Assembly: GCF_007874125.1 (NCBI RefSeq)
Contig: NZ_CP040128.1
Span: 2,604,001 to 2,668,000, forward strand
Reading direction: 5' to 3'
Length of the DNA stretch: 64,000 bases
Source of the DNA: Noviherbaspirillum sp. UKPF54
GTDB lineage: Bacteria; Pseudomonadota; Gammaproteobacteria; Burkholderiales; Burkholderiaceae_D
Shown: positions 8,328 through 18,457 of the stretch, one piece after another
Numbering within the stretch: position 1 is the stretch's first letter
Layout of the letters: each line of letters starts with the position of its first letter
Notes under the pieces: generated by a model
What the model was told of the DNA's origin: nothing
Seen by the model: only the letters and a program-made list of their open reading frames with translations
Database searches by the model: none
Translations under genes and position numbers: made by a program

Positions 8328-9644
8328 ATGAAAGTCATCGTCTTAGGCTCAGGTATCATCGGCACCGCCTCGGCCTGGTTTCTCGCCAAGGATGGCCATG
8401 AAGTCACGGTGCTGGAACGCCAGCCCGGCCCGGCGCAGGAAACCAGCTTCGCCAACGGTTGCCAGATCTCCGTGTCGCATGCCGAGCCATGGGCCAACCC
8501 GCACGCGCCCTTCAAGGTCCTGAAGTGGCTCGGCAAGGAAGACGCCCCCCTGCTGTTTCGCCTGCGCCCCGAATGGCTGCAGTGGAAGTGGGGGTTGAGT
8601 TTCCTGCGTAACTGCACGCCCGGCCGCACCGCCTACAATATCCGCCAGATCATCGCTATCGCCGAATACAGCCGCCAGACCCTGCAGGCGGTGCGTGCCG
8701 AAACCGGCATCCAGTACGACCACCTGACGCGCGGCATCCTTCATTTCTACACCGATGCCAGGGATTTCGAAGCGTCGCAACCGGCGGCGAAACTGATGCG
8801 CGAGCTCGGCTGTGCGCGCCAGACAATCAGCGCCGATGACGTGGTGAGGGTCGAGCCGGCGCTGGCGGGAATCCGCGACAAGATCGTCGGCGGCGACTAC
8901 ACGGCGACCGACGAATCGGGCGACATCTACAAGTTCACCACCGGCCTGGCGCACAAGGCGCAGCAGGCCGGCGTGCAGTTCCGTTTCAATACCTCGGTCA
9001 CCCGCCTGCTCACCGCAGGCGCTGGAGCGTCCGCCGCGATCAGCGGCGTCGAAGTCATCGATGCGCAAGGCCACCATAAGGTATTGCAGGCTGATGCCTT
9101 CGTGGTGGCGCTGGGCAGCTTTTCGGTGCAACTGCTGCAACCGCTTGGCATCGACCTCTTGATCTATCCGGGCAAGGGCTACTCCGCCACCTATGCCGTC
9201 ACCCGGGCCGACGCCGCGCCCACCGTGTCGCTCACCGACGACGGCCACAAGCTGGTGTTCTCGCGCCTGGGCGACCGCCTGCGGGTAGCCGGCACCTGCG
9301 AGCTGAACGGCTACGGACGCGACCTCAACAGCGTGCGCTGCGATGCGATCACGCGCCGGGTGCGCGAACTGTTTCCGGACGCCTGCGACTACGACAATCC
9401 GGCATACTGGACCGGCTTGCGGCCATTGACGCCGTCGAACGTGCCCTACATCGGCAAGACGCGCTACGCCAACCTGTTCCTCAACACCGGCCACGGCACG
9501 CTCGGCTGGACCATGGGCTGCGGCTCCGGCCGCGCCATCGCCGACATCGTTTCCGGCCGCACGCCCGACGTCGATTTCGCGTTCACCGGCATGGCGCCCG
9601 CGCGCGGCGCTCCCCCCACAGCATCGCACCCGGCACGCATATAA
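8328..9644 (+). CDS. dadA: D-amino acid dehydrogenase, FAD-dependent
   Basis: Membrane-associated flavoprotein that oxidises D-amino acids (typically D-alanine) to 2-oxo acids and passes electrons to the respiratory chain. 438 aa against 432 aa in E. coli DadA. The FAD-binding motif GSGIIG is at residues 7-12. The family block ETSFANGCQISVSHAEPWAN follows, and the C-terminal TGHGTLGWTMGCGSGR binds FAD. It is last in the plus-strand run and converges on an Lrp-type gene 28 bp downstream, a plausible regulator since Lrp proteins control dad genes elsewhere. Confidence 0.95.
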   Translation: MKVIVLGSGIIGTASAWFLAKDGHEVTVLERQPGPAQETSFANGCQISVSHAEPWANPHAPFKVLKWLGKEDAPLLFRLRPEWLQWKWGLSFLRNCTPGRTAYNIRQIIAIAEYSRQTLQAVRAETGIQYDHLTRGILHFYTDARDFEASQPAAKLMRELGCARQTISADDVVRVEPALAGIRDKIVGGDYTATDESGDIYKFTTGLAHKAQQAGVQFRFNTSVTRLLTAGAGASAAISGVEVIDAQGHHKVLQADAFVVALGSFSVQLLQPLGIDLLIYPGKGYSATYAVTRADAAPTVSLTDDGHKLVFSRLGDRLRVAGTCELNGYGRDLNSVRCDAITRRVRELFPDACDYDNPAYWTGLRPLTPSNVPYIGKTRYANLFLNTGHGTLGWTMGCGSGRAIADIVSGRTPDVDFAFTGMAPARGAPPTASHPARI

Positions 9645-9672
9645 GACTTGGCCGCAATGGCCGAACGCGCCG

Positions 9673-10182
9673 CTACTTCGGCACGCGCACCGTCACCTCG
9701 GGCAGCTTTTCGTCGAAGGCGACGCGCGTGGCGAACTTGGCGCGCTTCATAGGGAAGCGCGACTGGAAGTGGCGCACGTTGCCCGACCCCGAGATGACGC
9801 GCCGCACAAACTGGTAGTAGGCGTCCATGTCGATCACGTGCACCACCAGGAAGTAATCGTATTCGCCGGACACGAAGTAGCACTGCATCACCTCGGTCTC
9901 CTTCGCCATGCGCGCCTCGAAATCCTGCATGTGCTCGTCGGACTGGTTATTGAGCGACACCTCGAGGAAGGCCAGCATGCCGTAGCCCAGCGCGAACGGA
10001 TCGACCAGCGCCACGTCCGCGCTGATGATGCCGGCTTCGCGCAGTTCGCGCACCCGGCGCAGGCAGGTCGGCTGCGAGATGTGCACCTTCTCCGCGAGGG
10101 TCCGGGTGGGCATCTGGTTATCCCTCTGCAGCAGATTCAACAGCTTGCGATCGACCTTGTCGAGTGCATGGAATTTAGGCAT
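9673..10182 (-). CDS. Lrp/AsnC-family transcriptional regulator
   Basis: 169 aa with an N-terminal winged-helix HTH (LDKVDRKLLNLLQRDNQMPT, then VHISQPTCLRRVREL) and a C-terminal RAM ligand domain. This is the classic Lrp architecture of amino-acid-sensing octamers. It lies tail to tail with dadA and head to head with the branched-chain amino acid binding protein gene, so either or both may be targets. The shared upstream region contains a phased repeat (10277-10309). Confidence 0.9.
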   Translation of the reverse strand: MPKFHALDKVDRKLLNLLQRDNQMPTRTLAEKVHISQPTCLRRVRELREAGIISADVALVDPFALGYGMLAFLEVSLNNQSDEHMQDFEARMAKETEVMQCYFVSGEYDYFLVVHVIDMDAYYQFVRRVISGSGNVRHFQSRFPMKRAKFATRVAFDEKLPEVTVRVPK

Positions 10183-10276
10183 ATGAAAAGCGAAAAATTT
10201 TATAAAAAAATTACAGAAAAACCTTTCCGAACGGAATTTTCTGTTGTACCGTCTGGCTATTCAGACATCTGAATAA

Positions 10277-10309
10277 ATATAAGTAGGAAATAAGTAGGAA
10301 ATAAGTAGG
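10277..10309. repeat. Three tandem 11-bp repeats between lrp-type gene and livJ
   Basis: Three consecutive copies of AAATAAGTAGG (the first has one mismatch, ATATAAGTAGG) with an exact 11-bp period, about one helical turn. They lie in AT-rich DNA 64 bp before the livJ ATG and about 95 bp from the start of the Lrp-type gene. Phased AT-rich sites are typical of Lrp-family DNA binding, so a role as operator is plausible but not shown. Confidence 0.6.
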
Positions 10310-10372
10310 TAAATCACTCAACGAGTGTTGCAGTAACCCTATATTTTTTCAATCCTCAGGAGAACTTATTCT

Positions 10373-11521
10373 ATGCAGTTCAAGACAAAAATGATTCCGT
10401 TGGCTGGCGCTATCGCCTTTGCATTCGCGGGCGCTGCATCGGCACAGGAGCAAGTCGTCAAGATCGGCCATGTCGGCCCGATCTCGGGTGCTATTGCCCA
10501 CCTGGGCAAGGATAATGAAAACGGCGCGCGCATGGCGATTGACGAACTGAACGCCAAGGGCGTGACCATCGGCGGCAAGAAGGTCAAGTTCGAACTGCTG
10601 GCGGAGGACGACGGAGCAGACCCGAAACAAGCCACCTCGGCCGCCCAAAAGCTGGTCGACGCCCATGTCAACGGCGTCATCGGCCACCTCAATTCCGGCA
10701 CCACCATCCCGGCTTCCAAGATTTACCACGATGCCGGCATCCCGCAGATTTCCCCGTCCGCGACCAACCCGAAATACACCCAGCAAGGCTTCAACACCAC
10801 CTTCCGCGTGGTGGCTAACGACGGCCAGCTGGGCGGCACGCTGGGCCGCTATGCGGCTGACCAGATGAAGGCCAAGAAGGTGGCCGTGATCGACGACCGC
10901 ACCGCCTACGGCCAGGGCGTGGCCGAGGAATTCATCAAGGGCGCCAAGGCCAAGGGCGTGCAAGTGGTGGCGCAGCAGTACACCAATGACAAGGCGACCG
11001 ACTTCAACGCCATCCTCACCTCGATCAAGGCCAAGAATCCGGACGTCGTGTTCTTCGGCGGCATGGACGCCGTGGCCGGCCCGATGCTGCGCCAGATGAA
11101 GGCGCTGGGCATGAACGCCAAGTTCATGGGCGGCGACGGCATCTGCACCGAAAACCTGGTCAACCTGGCGACCGACGCCATCGGCGAACCGGGCAAGATC
11201 GTGTGCGCCGAAGCCGGCGGCGTGGAAGAGGCGCAGAAGAAGGGCATGGACGAGTTCCGCGCCGCGTACAAGAAGAAGTTCGGCATCGACGTCCAGCTCT
11301 ACGCACCGTACGTCTACGACGCGGTGATGGTGATGGTCGAAGCGATGAAAAAGGCCAATTCGGCCGAGCCGGCAAAGTACCTGCCGGAGCTGGCAAAGGC
11401 CAACTACAAGGGCGTGACCGGCACCATCGCCTTCGACAAGAAGGGCGACATGAAGAACGGCACCCTGACGCTGTACACCTACAAGGGTGGCAAGCGCGAG
11501 CAGATCGCCGTCGTGAAGTAA
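10373..11521 (+). CDS. livJ: Branched-chain amino acid ABC transporter, periplasmic binding protein
   Basis: 382 aa. Residues 1-24 are a signal peptide cleaved after AGAASA. The mature protein has the type-I periplasmic binding fold of the Leu/Ile/Val family, with the hallmark IGHVGPISGAIAHLGKDNENG, the serine/threonine cluster NSGTTIPASKIYHDAGIPQI and the hinge segment AVIDDRTAYGQG. The gene stands alone: no livH, M, G or F lies nearby, so the permease must be encoded elsewhere. A strong terminator follows 20 bp after the stop codon. An Lrp-type regulator is divergent from it. Confidence 0.93.
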   Translation: MQFKTKMIPLAGAIAFAFAGAASAQEQVVKIGHVGPISGAIAHLGKDNENGARMAIDELNAKGVTIGGKKVKFELLAEDDGADPKQATSAAQKLVDAHVNGVIGHLNSGTTIPASKIYHDAGIPQISPSATNPKYTQQGFNTTFRVVANDGQLGGTLGRYAADQMKAKKVAVIDDRTAYGQGVAEEFIKGAKAKGVQVVAQQYTNDKATDFNAILTSIKAKNPDVVFFGGMDAVAGPMLRQMKALGMNAKFMGGDGICTENLVNLATDAIGEPGKIVCAEAGGVEEAQKKGMDEFRAAYKKKFGIDVQLYAPYVYDAVMVMVEAMKKANSAEPAKYLPELAKANYKGVTGTIAFDKKGDMKNGTLTLYTYKGGKREQIAVVK

Positions 11522-11540
11522 TTCACCCTAGCGGCAAGCA

Positions 11541-11573
11541 AAAAGCCCTGGTCATCGACCAGGGCTTTTTTTC
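11541..11573 (+). terminator. livJ intrinsic terminator
   Basis: The stem AAGCCCTGGTC / GACCAGGGCTT encloses a short ATC loop and is followed by a run of seven T. Confidence 0.93.
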
Positions 11574-11607
11574 GTCCAGCGCAAACCAAAAAAAGTACCC
11601 GCCGCGC

Positions 11608-11770
11608 CAAGCCTCTCTGAATCTATATTGATTTTTGAGGGGCTGGCCTTAAATGCAAAAAAGCCCTGGAAACGAATTTGTTTCCAGGGCTTTTTCCTTC
11701 GAGAGCAAGTATTGGTGCGGCTTTCCGAAATGGCGCCACCCAGAAATCAACTTGGATTCAGAGAGGCTTG
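11608..11770. repeat. Palindromic repeat element, copy A (intact)
   Basis: A 163-bp element bounded by perfect 16-bp inverted repeats, CAAGCCTCTCTGAATC (11608-11623) and its complement (11755-11770). A second, imperfect pair of arms lies inside (ATTGATTTTTGAGGGG versus CCACCCAGAAATCAAC). At its centre is a 16-bp perfect hairpin (11658-11695) with flanking A and T runs that would terminate transcription in both directions. No ORF is inside. It resembles a MITE or a large REP-type element. No target-site duplication is visible. A related copy is at 13841-13985. Confidence 0.75.
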
Positions 11771-11804
11771 CTCATGAAGGCGGCTTTCGTAAAGCATAGC
11801 CCGA

Positions 11805-13514
11805 TCAGAATTCTTCCCATTCGCTTGCGTCACTGGTCCGTGGCACCGCGCGTTTGGGTTGGGGTGCCGTGACGGCACCACCGGCCTTCGCCACAACCCT
11901 CGTGCTCAGACGCGGCGCAGGAGCCGGCGCCAGGCGGGGGGCCACCGGCTCCGCCTGTGTGCTGCCGATCCGGAACACGCCAACCATTTGCGCCAGCTTG
12001 CCGGCCTGGTCCTGCATGGCGCTTGACGCCGCTGCCGTCTGTTCTACCTGTGCTGCATTCTGCTGCGTCATCTGATCCATCTGGCTGATCGCCATGCTGA
12101 TCTGCTCGATGCCTGCGACCTGCTCCTGGCTGGCCGAGGTAATCTCGCCCATGATGTCGGTCACCCGTCGAATGCTCTCGACAATCTCCTGCATCGTCGC
12201 GCCCGCCTCATTGACCAGCGCCGCGCCAACGCCGACCTTCTGTACCGAGTCGTCGATCAGCGCCTTGATTTCCTTGGCCGCGCTAGCCGAGCGCTGCGCC
12301 AGGCTGCGCACTTCCGACGCCACCACCGCAAACCCGCGGCCCTGCTCGCCGGCACGAGCGGCTTCCACCGCCGCATTCAGTGCCAGGATGTTGGTCTGGA
12401 AGGCGATGCCGTCGATGACGCCGATGATGTCGACAATCTTCTTCGACGATTCGTTGATCGCGCCCATCGTCTCGACCACCTGCGACACAACCGCGCCGCC
12501 CTTGCTGGCGACTTCCGATGCCGTCGTCGCCAGCTGGTTGGCTTGACGCGCGTTGTCGCCGTTCTGCTTGACGGTGGAGGTCAATTCCTCCATCGAGGAC
12601 GCCGTCTCTTCCAGCGAACCGGCCTGCTCTTCCGTACGCGATGACAGGTCCTGATTGCCGGCCGCAATCTGGCCGGAGGCAGTGGCGATGGTTTCGGTAC
12701 CCTGGCGAACCTGCGCCACGATGTTGGCGAGGTTGTCGCGCATGACCCGCATGGCATGCAGCAGGCTGGATTGATCGTTTCTGCTGACGTTGACGTCGAC
12801 CATCAGGTCGCCTTCGGCGATGCGGCCGGCAATCGAGGAAGCATATTCGGGCTCACCGCCCAGCTGCTTGAGCAGGCTGCGCGTGATGACAAAACCGATG
12901 AACGCAGCCAGCATCAATGCCAATACGCCAAGCGTAATCATCAGCGTGCGGGCCTGTGTAAAGTTGTTGTCGGAAGCCTTTCCAGCGGCGTCGATCAAGT
13001 CCTCCTGGAACACGACGAGATTGCGCATCGCATCCTTATAATTCTTCAACAAGGGCCGCAGCTCATTTTCCAAATGAGCCCGTGCTTCCGCCGCTTTTTC
13101 TTCATTGATTAATGCAATGAGCTTCTTCTGGCTGGCGATGTACTGACTGCGTGCAGCAAACATTTGCTGCATCAGCTCTTTGCCTTTCGGCAGCACGATC
13201 ATCTTTTCCAGTTTTTCGACATTGGGCTCGATGACCTTCCGCGCGTCGGCGAGCTCGTCAAGTTGCTTTTGCCGGGCTTCCTTGCTTTCAGCCAGCATCA
13301 TGTCGCGCAGCGCGATCGAAATGCGGTCAGTCTGCGCCATGATCTCGGTGGATGCCGCGATCTTCGGCCATCTGTCCTTGATAATCAGGTTTGTACCTGC
13401 GTCCAGTGCGGCAAGCTTGGTAATGCCGATGATGACCGTTGCCAGCAAGAGAAAGCAAACGCTCCCGAAACCCAGCGCAAGGCGCGTTCCGACCTTCATA
13501 TTTGAGATGCTCAT
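11805..13514 (-). CDS. Methyl-accepting chemotaxis protein (4HB sensor)
   Basis: 569 aa. TM1 is at about residues 11-31, followed by a periplasmic four-helix-bundle sensor domain, TM2 at about 190-210 and a HAMP domain. The cytoplasmic signalling domain carries the hairpin tip [22 protein letters not shown] and [18 protein letters not shown], where CheA and CheW bind. After an Ala/Pro-rich linker the protein ends in EWEEF. This resembles the C-terminal NWETF-type pentapeptide that tethers CheR and CheB in other receptors. The ligand is not predictable. Palindromic repeat copies lie on both sides of the gene. Confidence 0.95.
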   Translation of the reverse strand: MSISNMKVGTRLALGFGSVCFLLLATVIIGITKLAALDAGTNLIIKDRWPKIAASTEIMAQTDRISIALRDMMLAESKEARQKQLDELADARKVIEPNVEKLEKMIVLPKGKELMQQMFAARSQYIASQKKLIALINEEKAAEARAHLENELRPLLKNYKDAMRNLVVFQEDLIDAAGKASDNNFTQARTLMITLGVLALMLAAFIGFVITRSLLKQLGGEPEYASSIAGRIAEGDLMVDVNVSRNDQSSLLHAMRVMRDNLANIVAQVRQGTETIATASGQIAAGNQDLSSRTEEQAGSLEETASSMEELTSTVKQNGDNARQANQLATTASEVASKGGAVVSQVVETMGAINESSKKIVDIIGVIDGIAFQTNILALNAAVEAARAGEQGRGFAVVASEVRSLAQRSASAAKEIKALIDDSVQKVGVGAALVNEAGATMQEIVESIRRVTDIMGEITSASQEQVAGIEQISMAISQMDQMTQQNAAQVEQTAAASSAMQDQAGKLAQMVGVFRIGSTQAEPVAPRLAPAPAPRLSTRVVAKAGGAVTAPQPKRAVPRTSDASEWEEF

Positions 13515-13840
13515 GCACCCTCCATCAATAAAAAACTACAACTCCCTATCGCGCATGATCCTCTTTCGCATTTCCAGGCCGGGCTCGCCACGCGCTTTTC
13601 GCATCCATATCACGCACTGCTTGGCGCAACCGAATGTTAATTAAAAGCAAGTGTGTATTGAGGGGGCTGAATCAGATAAGTGATATCTGCCGGAACAGTC
13701 CACTTAGCGAAAAAATGATGTTACGTCCTAACGTTGCCGGCATTTTATAGGCAAAACACCGTCCACCACGCCAGAAAGCAGGCAAAAAATCACCTTATGG
13801 AACATGGACCCCCGAACGAGTATTGATTTTCACATCCCGA
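13515..13840. other. Intergenic upstream of the chemoreceptor gene
   Basis: Moderately AT-rich DNA that should hold the chemoreceptor promoter. I find no credible ORF, and no convincing flagellar sigma-28 motif on the minus strand. Confidence 0.5.
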
Positions 13841-13985
13841 GCCGCGCAAGGAATTGAGGGGTAAGCCTTAAATGTAAAAAACCCTAGAAACAAAGTTGTT
13901 TCTAGGGTTTTTCCCTTCGAGAGCTATATGGTGCGGCTTTCCGAAATGCCCCCTCAAAAATCTACACAGATTCAGAGAGGCTCGC
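13841..13985. repeat. Palindromic repeat element, copy B (left arm deleted)
   Basis: Homologous to the element at 11608-11770, in the same orientation. The shared segments are the left flank GCCGCGC, the inner GAGGGG and CCTTAAATG, the central hairpin (13877-13912), TTCGAGAGC, GGTGCGGCTTTCCGAAATG and the right arm GATTCAGAGAGGCT. About 25 bp of the left outer arm is missing relative to copy A. The central stem differs from copy A by a compensatory change (a G:C pair has become A:T), so the structure rather than the sequence is conserved. Confidence 0.72.
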
Positions 13986-14021
13986 CCATCGGGCGCGTTT
14001 CGTTTTGCCTGCGGCCCTCGA

Positions 14022-14330
14022 TTACTTCTGGCTCAGTACCCACTTCACGAGAGTGCGTGCTTCAGCCTCGTTGACTTGGGTATTGGCAGGCATCGGGACC
14101 GGGCCCCAGACGCCGCTGCCGCCCTTGAGCACTTTCTGGGTCAGCTTGTCTTCCGCATCCTTTTGGCCGGCGTATTTAGCGGCAACATCCTTGAATGCGG
14201 GGCCAACCACCTTGTTTGCAACTGCGTGGCAAGCCAGGCAGTTCTTAGCTTTCGCCAGATCGGCGTTCGCCATTGCAGCGTTGGACAGGAGAGCACCAGC
14301 AGCCAGGACTACCAACAAAGAACGTTTCAT
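14022..14330 (-). CDS. Small periplasmic cytochrome c (c551/c552 type)
   Basis: 102 aa from the ATG at 14330, chosen because GGAGA lies 6 nt upstream. A further in-frame ATG at 14342 overlaps that ribosome site. Residues 1-21 are a signal peptide (AAMA). The single haem motif CLACH is at residues 31-35, and the distal Met ligand is likely in GPVPMPANTQV near the C-terminus. This is a class I monohaem electron carrier shuttling between respiratory complexes. No partner oxidase or reductase gene is adjacent. Confidence 0.92.
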   Translation of the reverse strand: MKRSLLVVLAAGALLSNAAMANADLAKAKNCLACHAVANKVVGPAFKDVAAKYAGQKDAEDKLTQKVLKGGSGVWGPVPMPANTQVNEAEARTLVKWVLSQK

Positions 14331-14463
14331 TACTTTCTCCATAAATAATGGCTCACGCCACGATACATATTATTTTGTAGAAACGCTACGCTAGCACGAC
14401 TGGTTGACGGTGTCGATTGGAGGGTACAATCTTTTTTGAAAACCCCTACAAAACAACGCCGAC

Positions 14464-14682
14464 ATGCCCATCATCATTATCATTGTTGCATTATCCGCAC
14501 TGCGCTATTTCGAGATCGGGCCATTCGCCGACTTGTCGTGGTGGTGGATCGTCGGCCTGTTCGGCGTTGCCTTCGTCTGGTTCGAATTTGTCGAGCGCGC
14601 GTTCGGCCTGGATAAGCGCAAGGCGCACGAGCAGTTGGAAAAAGCGCGGCAGGAACGGGTAAAGAAGACTTTCAAGAAATAA
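14464..14682 (+). CDS. Small Trp-rich membrane protein (TIGR04438 type)
   Basis: 72 aa with one or two hydrophobic segments (IIIIIVALSALRYFEIGPF and LSWWWIVGLFGVAFVWFEFV) and a highly charged, Lys-rich cytoplasmic tail ending VKKTFKK. The composition and length match a small Trp-rich family widespread in Burkholderiales, of unknown function. It reads toward ilvD, with a bidirectional terminator between them. Confidence 0.8.
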   Translation: MPIIIIIVALSALRYFEIGPFADLSWWWIVGLFGVAFVWFEFVERAFGLDKRKAHEQLEKARQERVKKTFKK

Positions 14683-14715
14683 AAAAGGGCGGTGAATTCA
14701 CCGCCCTTTCTTTTT
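14681..14715. terminator. Bidirectional terminator between the Trp-rich gene and ilvD
   Basis: AAAGGGCGGTGAATTCACCGCCCTTT is a perfect palindrome with an A-run before and a T-rich run after it, so it can terminate both converging genes. Confidence 0.92.
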
Positions 14716-14726
14716 GGCACCGCCGC

Positions 14727-16601
14727 TTATCGCTTCAGCTGCGATAGATCGCGCACCGCGCCGCGATCGGCGGACGTCGCCAGCGCCGCATAAGCCTGCA
14801 GCGCCTGCGACACCACGCGCTGCCGGTTGGCCGGCTTCCATGCGCGGTCGCCCTTGGCTTCCATCGCCGCGCGGCGCCGCGCCAGTTCGTCATCGCTGAC
14901 CTTCAGGTGCATGCGGCGCTCTGGAATGTCGATCTCGATCGTGTCGCCGTCTTCCACCAGGCCGATGGCGCCGCCTTCCGCCGCTTCCGGCGAGGCGTGG
15001 CCGATCACGAGGCCGGACGAACCGCCCGAGAAACGGCCGTCCGTAAACAGTGCGCAGCTCTTGCCCAGGCCCTTGGACTTGATGTACGAGGTCGGGTACA
15101 GCATCTCTTGCATGCCCGGGCCGCCCTTCGGACCTTCGTAGCGGATGATAATGACGTCGCCTTCTTTCACCACGTCACCCAGAATCGCATCCACCGCATC
15201 GTCCTGGCTCTCGAATACGCGCGCGGTGCCGGTGAACTTGAGAATGCTTTCATCGACGCCGGCGGTCTTCACGATGCAGCCGTTTTCCGCCAGATTGCCG
15301 TACAGGACAGCCAACCCGCCATCCTTGGAATAGGCATGCTCCTTGTCGCGGATACAGCCGTGCGCGCGGTCGTTGTCGAGCTTGTCGAAGCGCTTGTCCT
15401 GCGAGAAGGCAGTTTGCGTCGGCACGCCGCCCGGCGCAGCCAGAAAGCGCTGGCGCACCGCCGGGTCCTCGGTGCGCATGATGTCGTTGGCTGCAATCGC
15501 CTCGCCCAGCGTCTTGCTGTGCACGGTAGACACGCTGGTGTCGAGCAGGCCGGCGCGGTCCAGCTCACCCAGGATGCCGACGATGCCGCCGGCGCGATGC
15601 ACGTCTTCGATGTGGTAATCCTGGGTCGCCGGCGCCACCTTGCACAGGCACGGCACCTTGCGCGAGATGCGGTCGATGTCGGCCATGGTGAATTGCACGC
15701 CGGCTTCCTGCGCCGCGGCCAAGAGGTGCAGCACGGTGTTGGTCGAACCGCCCATCGACACGTCGAGCGCCATGGCATTCTCGAATGCGGCCTTGGTCGC
15801 GATCGAGCGCGGCAGAACCGAGGCGTCCTCCTGTTCGTAATAGCGCTTGGCGATGTCCACCACCAGGCGCCCGGCGCGCAGGAACAAGGCCTTGCGGTCG
15901 GCGTGGGTGGCGACGATGGTGCCGTTGCCAGGCAGGGACAGACCGAGCGCTTCGGTCAGGCAGTTCATCGAGTTGGCGGTAAACATGCCGGAACAGGAAC
16001 CGCAGGTAGGGCAGGCCGAACGTTCGATGTTGGCCACCTGTTCGTCGGAGACCGAGGGGTCGCCGGCCTGGATCATGGCGTCGATCAGATCGACCTTGAT
16101 GATCTTTTGCGAGCCTTCCTGCTTGCCGTGCAGCGCCTCGATCACCTTGCCCGCTTCCATCGGGCCGCCGGACACAAACACGGCCGGGATATTCAGGCGC
16201 ATCGCGGCCATCAGCATGCCGGGGGTGATCTTGTCGCAGTTGGAGATGCACACCATCGCGTCGGCGCAGTGCGCGTTGACCATGTATTCGACCGAGTCGG
16301 CGATCAGCTCGCGCGACGGCAGCGAATACAGCATGCCGCCGTGGCCCATCGCAATGCCGTCATCGACCGCGATGGTGTTGAATTCCTTGGCCACGCCGCC
16401 GGCCGCCTCGATCTCGCGCGCCACCAGCTGGCCCAGGTCCTTCAGGTGCACGTGGCCCGGCACGAACTGGGTGAAGGAATTGACCACCGCGATGATCGGC
16501 TTGTTGAAGTCGCCGTCTTTCATGCCGGTGGCGCGCCAGAGAGCGCGCGCGCCGGCCATGTTGCGGCCATGGGTGGTGGTATAGGAACGGTATTGCGGCA
16601 T
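14727..16601 (-). CDS. ilvD: Dihydroxy-acid dehydratase
   Basis: Dehydrates 2,3-dihydroxy-isovalerate and its methylvalerate homologue in branched-chain amino acid synthesis, using an Fe-S cluster. The ATG at 16601 ([15 protein letters not shown]) gives 624 aa, close to E. coli IlvD (616 aa). An upstream in-frame ATG at 16628 is less conserved in context. Cluster-binding cysteines are seen in [12 protein letters not shown] and [18 protein letters not shown], and the C-terminal signature is [21 protein letters not shown] LysR-type regulator is divergent, with 141 bp between the start codons. Confidence 0.96.
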   Translation of the reverse strand: MPQYRSYTTTHGRNMAGARALWRATGMKDGDFNKPIIAVVNSFTQFVPGHVHLKDLGQLVAREIEAAGGVAKEFNTIAVDDGIAMGHGGMLYSLPSRELIADSVEYMVNAHCADAMVCISNCDKITPGMLMAAMRLNIPAVFVSGGPMEAGKVIEALHGKQEGSQKIIKVDLIDAMIQAGDPSVSDEQVANIERSACPTCGSCSGMFTANSMNCLTEALGLSLPGNGTIVATHADRKALFLRAGRLVVDIAKRYYEQEDASVLPRSIATKAAFENAMALDVSMGGSTNTVLHLLAAAQEAGVQFTMADIDRISRKVPCLCKVAPATQDYHIEDVHRAGGIVGILGELDRAGLLDTSVSTVHSKTLGEAIAANDIMRTEDPAVRQRFLAAPGGVPTQTAFSQDKRFDKLDNDRAHGCIRDKEHAYSKDGGLAVLYGNLAENGCIVKTAGVDESILKFTGTARVFESQDDAVDAILGDVVKEGDVIIIRYEGPKGGPGMQEMLYPTSYIKSKGLGKSCALFTDGRFSGGSSGLVIGHASPEAAEGGAIGLVEDGDTIEIDIPERRMHLKVSDDELARRRAAMEAKGDRAWKPANRQRVVSQALQAYAALATSADRGAVRDLSQLKR

Positions 16602-16742
16602 GAAGTCAGTCTCCGGATTGTTGATCAAAGCGCGGTGCGAACAGGGAAAACGCGCACCCCGACGAAGCGAAAACGTCTAGAGTGCCTTGCACCTAGCCGT
16701 GTGTCAAATATATGATTCATTCCCCATTAAGTCGATTTTCAT

Positions 16743-17645
16743 ATGAGTATTGAACTGCGGCAATTGCGTTATTTCGTGGCTGTGGCCGAGGAAAGCCATT
16801 TCGGCCGCGCCGCCGCGCGCCTGCACATGACCCAGCCGCCGCTGTCGCAGACGATACAGGCGCTGGAAGCCACGCTGGGCACGCCATTGTTCGTGCGCAC
16901 CAAGCGCAGCGTAGCGCTCACGCCGGCCGGCACGGCGCTGCTGCCGGAAGCGCGCCGCATCCTGCAGCAGGCCGGCGCCCTGCCCGACCTGGCGCGGCGC
17001 GCGGCATCCGGCGAATCGGGCCTGCTATCGCTGTCGTTCGTGTCGACCGCCGATTACAGCGTGCTGCCGCCGCTGCTGCGCGAATTCCGCGAGCATTATC
17101 CGAAAGTCCAGATCGAGCTGCGCGAAGCAACGACCGATGTGCAAATCGACGACCTGCTGCAAGGCAGGATCGATGCCGGCTTGCTGATCCCGCCGCTGCA
17201 CGACAAGGCGCGCGCCGAAATGGATTACATGACGGTGCTGTCGGAACCGCTGGTGCTGGTCGCGCCGCAAGGCACAAAGGCCTTGCGCGGCAAAAGCGGC
17301 GTGACGCTGGATGCGGTCGCCGATATGCCGCTGATCATTTTTCCGCGCCGTATCGCCCCCGCCTTCCACGACGCGATCCTCGGCTGCTTTCGCGAAGCCG
17401 GCTTGACACCCCGCATCGGCCAGGAAGCGATCCAGATGCAAACTATCGTCGGTCTGGTTTCGGCCGGTATGGGGATCGCACTTGTGCCACAATCGGTGTC
17501 GAATTTGAAACGCCCCGGCGTCGAATACAAGCCGCTCGCGGACAAAACGCTGCAAGTCGACACCGGCCTGGCCTGGCGCCGCGACAACGCATCACCGGTA
17601 TTGCGCAGCTTTCTTGAACTGTTACGAAAGAAAAGCAGATGTTAG
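16743..17645 (+). CDS. LysR-family transcriptional regulator
   Basis: 300 aa. The N-terminal winged HTH ([37 protein letters not shown]) precedes a periplasmic-binding-like effector domain. It is divergent from ilvD, so control of ilvD is possible, although LysR regulators next to ilvD are not a fixed arrangement. Its last codons overlap lgt by 7 nt, so lgt is probably co-transcribed with it. Confidence 0.9.
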   Translation: MSIELRQLRYFVAVAEESHFGRAAARLHMTQPPLSQTIQALEATLGTPLFVRTKRSVALTPAGTALLPEARRILQQAGALPDLARRAASGESGLLSLSFVSTADYSVLPPLLREFREHYPKVQIELREATTDVQIDDLLQGRIDAGLLIPPLHDKARAEMDYMTVLSEPLVLVAPQGTKALRGKSGVTLDAVADMPLIIFPRRIAPAFHDAILGCFREAGLTPRIGQEAIQMQTIVGLVSAGMGIALVPQSVSNLKRPGVEYKPLADKTLQVDTGLAWRRDNASPVLRSFLELLRKKSRC

Positions 17646-18451
17646 TTCACCCTCTTCCCAACCCGATCGCGATCACCCTCGGCCCAATCAAGGTTCACTG
17701 GTACGGCCTGATGTACCTTGTCGCCTTCATCCAGTTCCTCGTGCTCGGCCGCGTGCGCGCACGCCAGCCGCACATGGCCGCCGCCGGCTGGAAGGCCGAG
17801 CACCTCGACGACATGCTGTTCTATGGCGTGCTGGGCGTGGTCATCGGCGGGCGCCTGGGCGAAGTCCTGTTCTACAACCCTGCCTATTATTTTTCCAATC
17901 CGCTGGAAATCTTCGCGGTCTGGAAAGGCGGCATGTCTTTCCATGGCGGATTCCTCGGCGTGCTGCTGGCGATGTGGCTGTGGGCGCGCAAGGCGGGGCG
18001 GCGCCTAGTCGATGTCTACGATTTCATCGCACCGATGGTGCCGCTCGGGTATGCGGCGGGGCGCATCGGCAACTTCATCAATGCCGAGCTGCCTGGTCGC
18101 GTGGCCGATCCGTCGCTGCCGTGGGCGATGATCTGGCCCAACGTCGACAACTTGCCGCGCCATCCTTCGCCGATCTACCAGGCGCTGGTCGACGGCGTCC
18201 TGCTGTTCATCATCCTGTGGATCTATGCACGCAAGCCGCGCCCGCCGCTCGCCGTGGGCGGGATGTTCGTCATGCTGTACGGGATGGCGCGTTTCTTCAC
18301 CGAGTATTTCCGCACGCCGGATTATGAAGTCGCATTCGCCGGGATCACGATCTCGGCAGGCCAGATGCTGTCGCTGCCGATGATCGCATTCGGCGCTATC
18401 ACGCTGCTTGTCACCTACCGGATGCATCGCAACTCCCTCCCGTGCGCATAG
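17639..18451 (+). CDS. lgt: Prolipoprotein diacylglyceryl transferase
   Basis: Inner-membrane enzyme that transfers diacylglycerol from phosphatidylglycerol to the lipobox cysteine, the first step of lipoprotein maturation. 270 aa with about seven membrane segments. Signatures are [22 protein letters not shown] (catalytic His region) and [14 protein letters not shown]. It overlaps the end of the LysR gene by 7 nt, and a crotonase gene follows 6 nt after its stop codon. Confidence 0.96.
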   Translation: MLVHPLPNPIAITLGPIKVHWYGLMYLVAFIQFLVLGRVRARQPHMAAAGWKAEHLDDMLFYGVLGVVIGGRLGEVLFYNPAYYFSNPLEIFAVWKGGMSFHGGFLGVLLAMWLWARKAGRRLVDVYDFIAPMVPLGYAAGRIGNFINAELPGRVADPSLPWAMIWPNVDNLPRHPSPIYQALVDGVLLFIILWIYARKPRPPLAVGGMFVMLYGMARFFTEYFRTPDYEVAFAGITISAGQMLSLPMIAFGAITLLVTYRMHRNSLPCA

Positions 18452-18457
18452 GCTCCC

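Noticed and set aside
11595..11785. Target-site duplication around repeat copy A
   Set aside because: The bases flanking the 16-bp inverted repeats do not match, so transposition cannot be shown from this copy.
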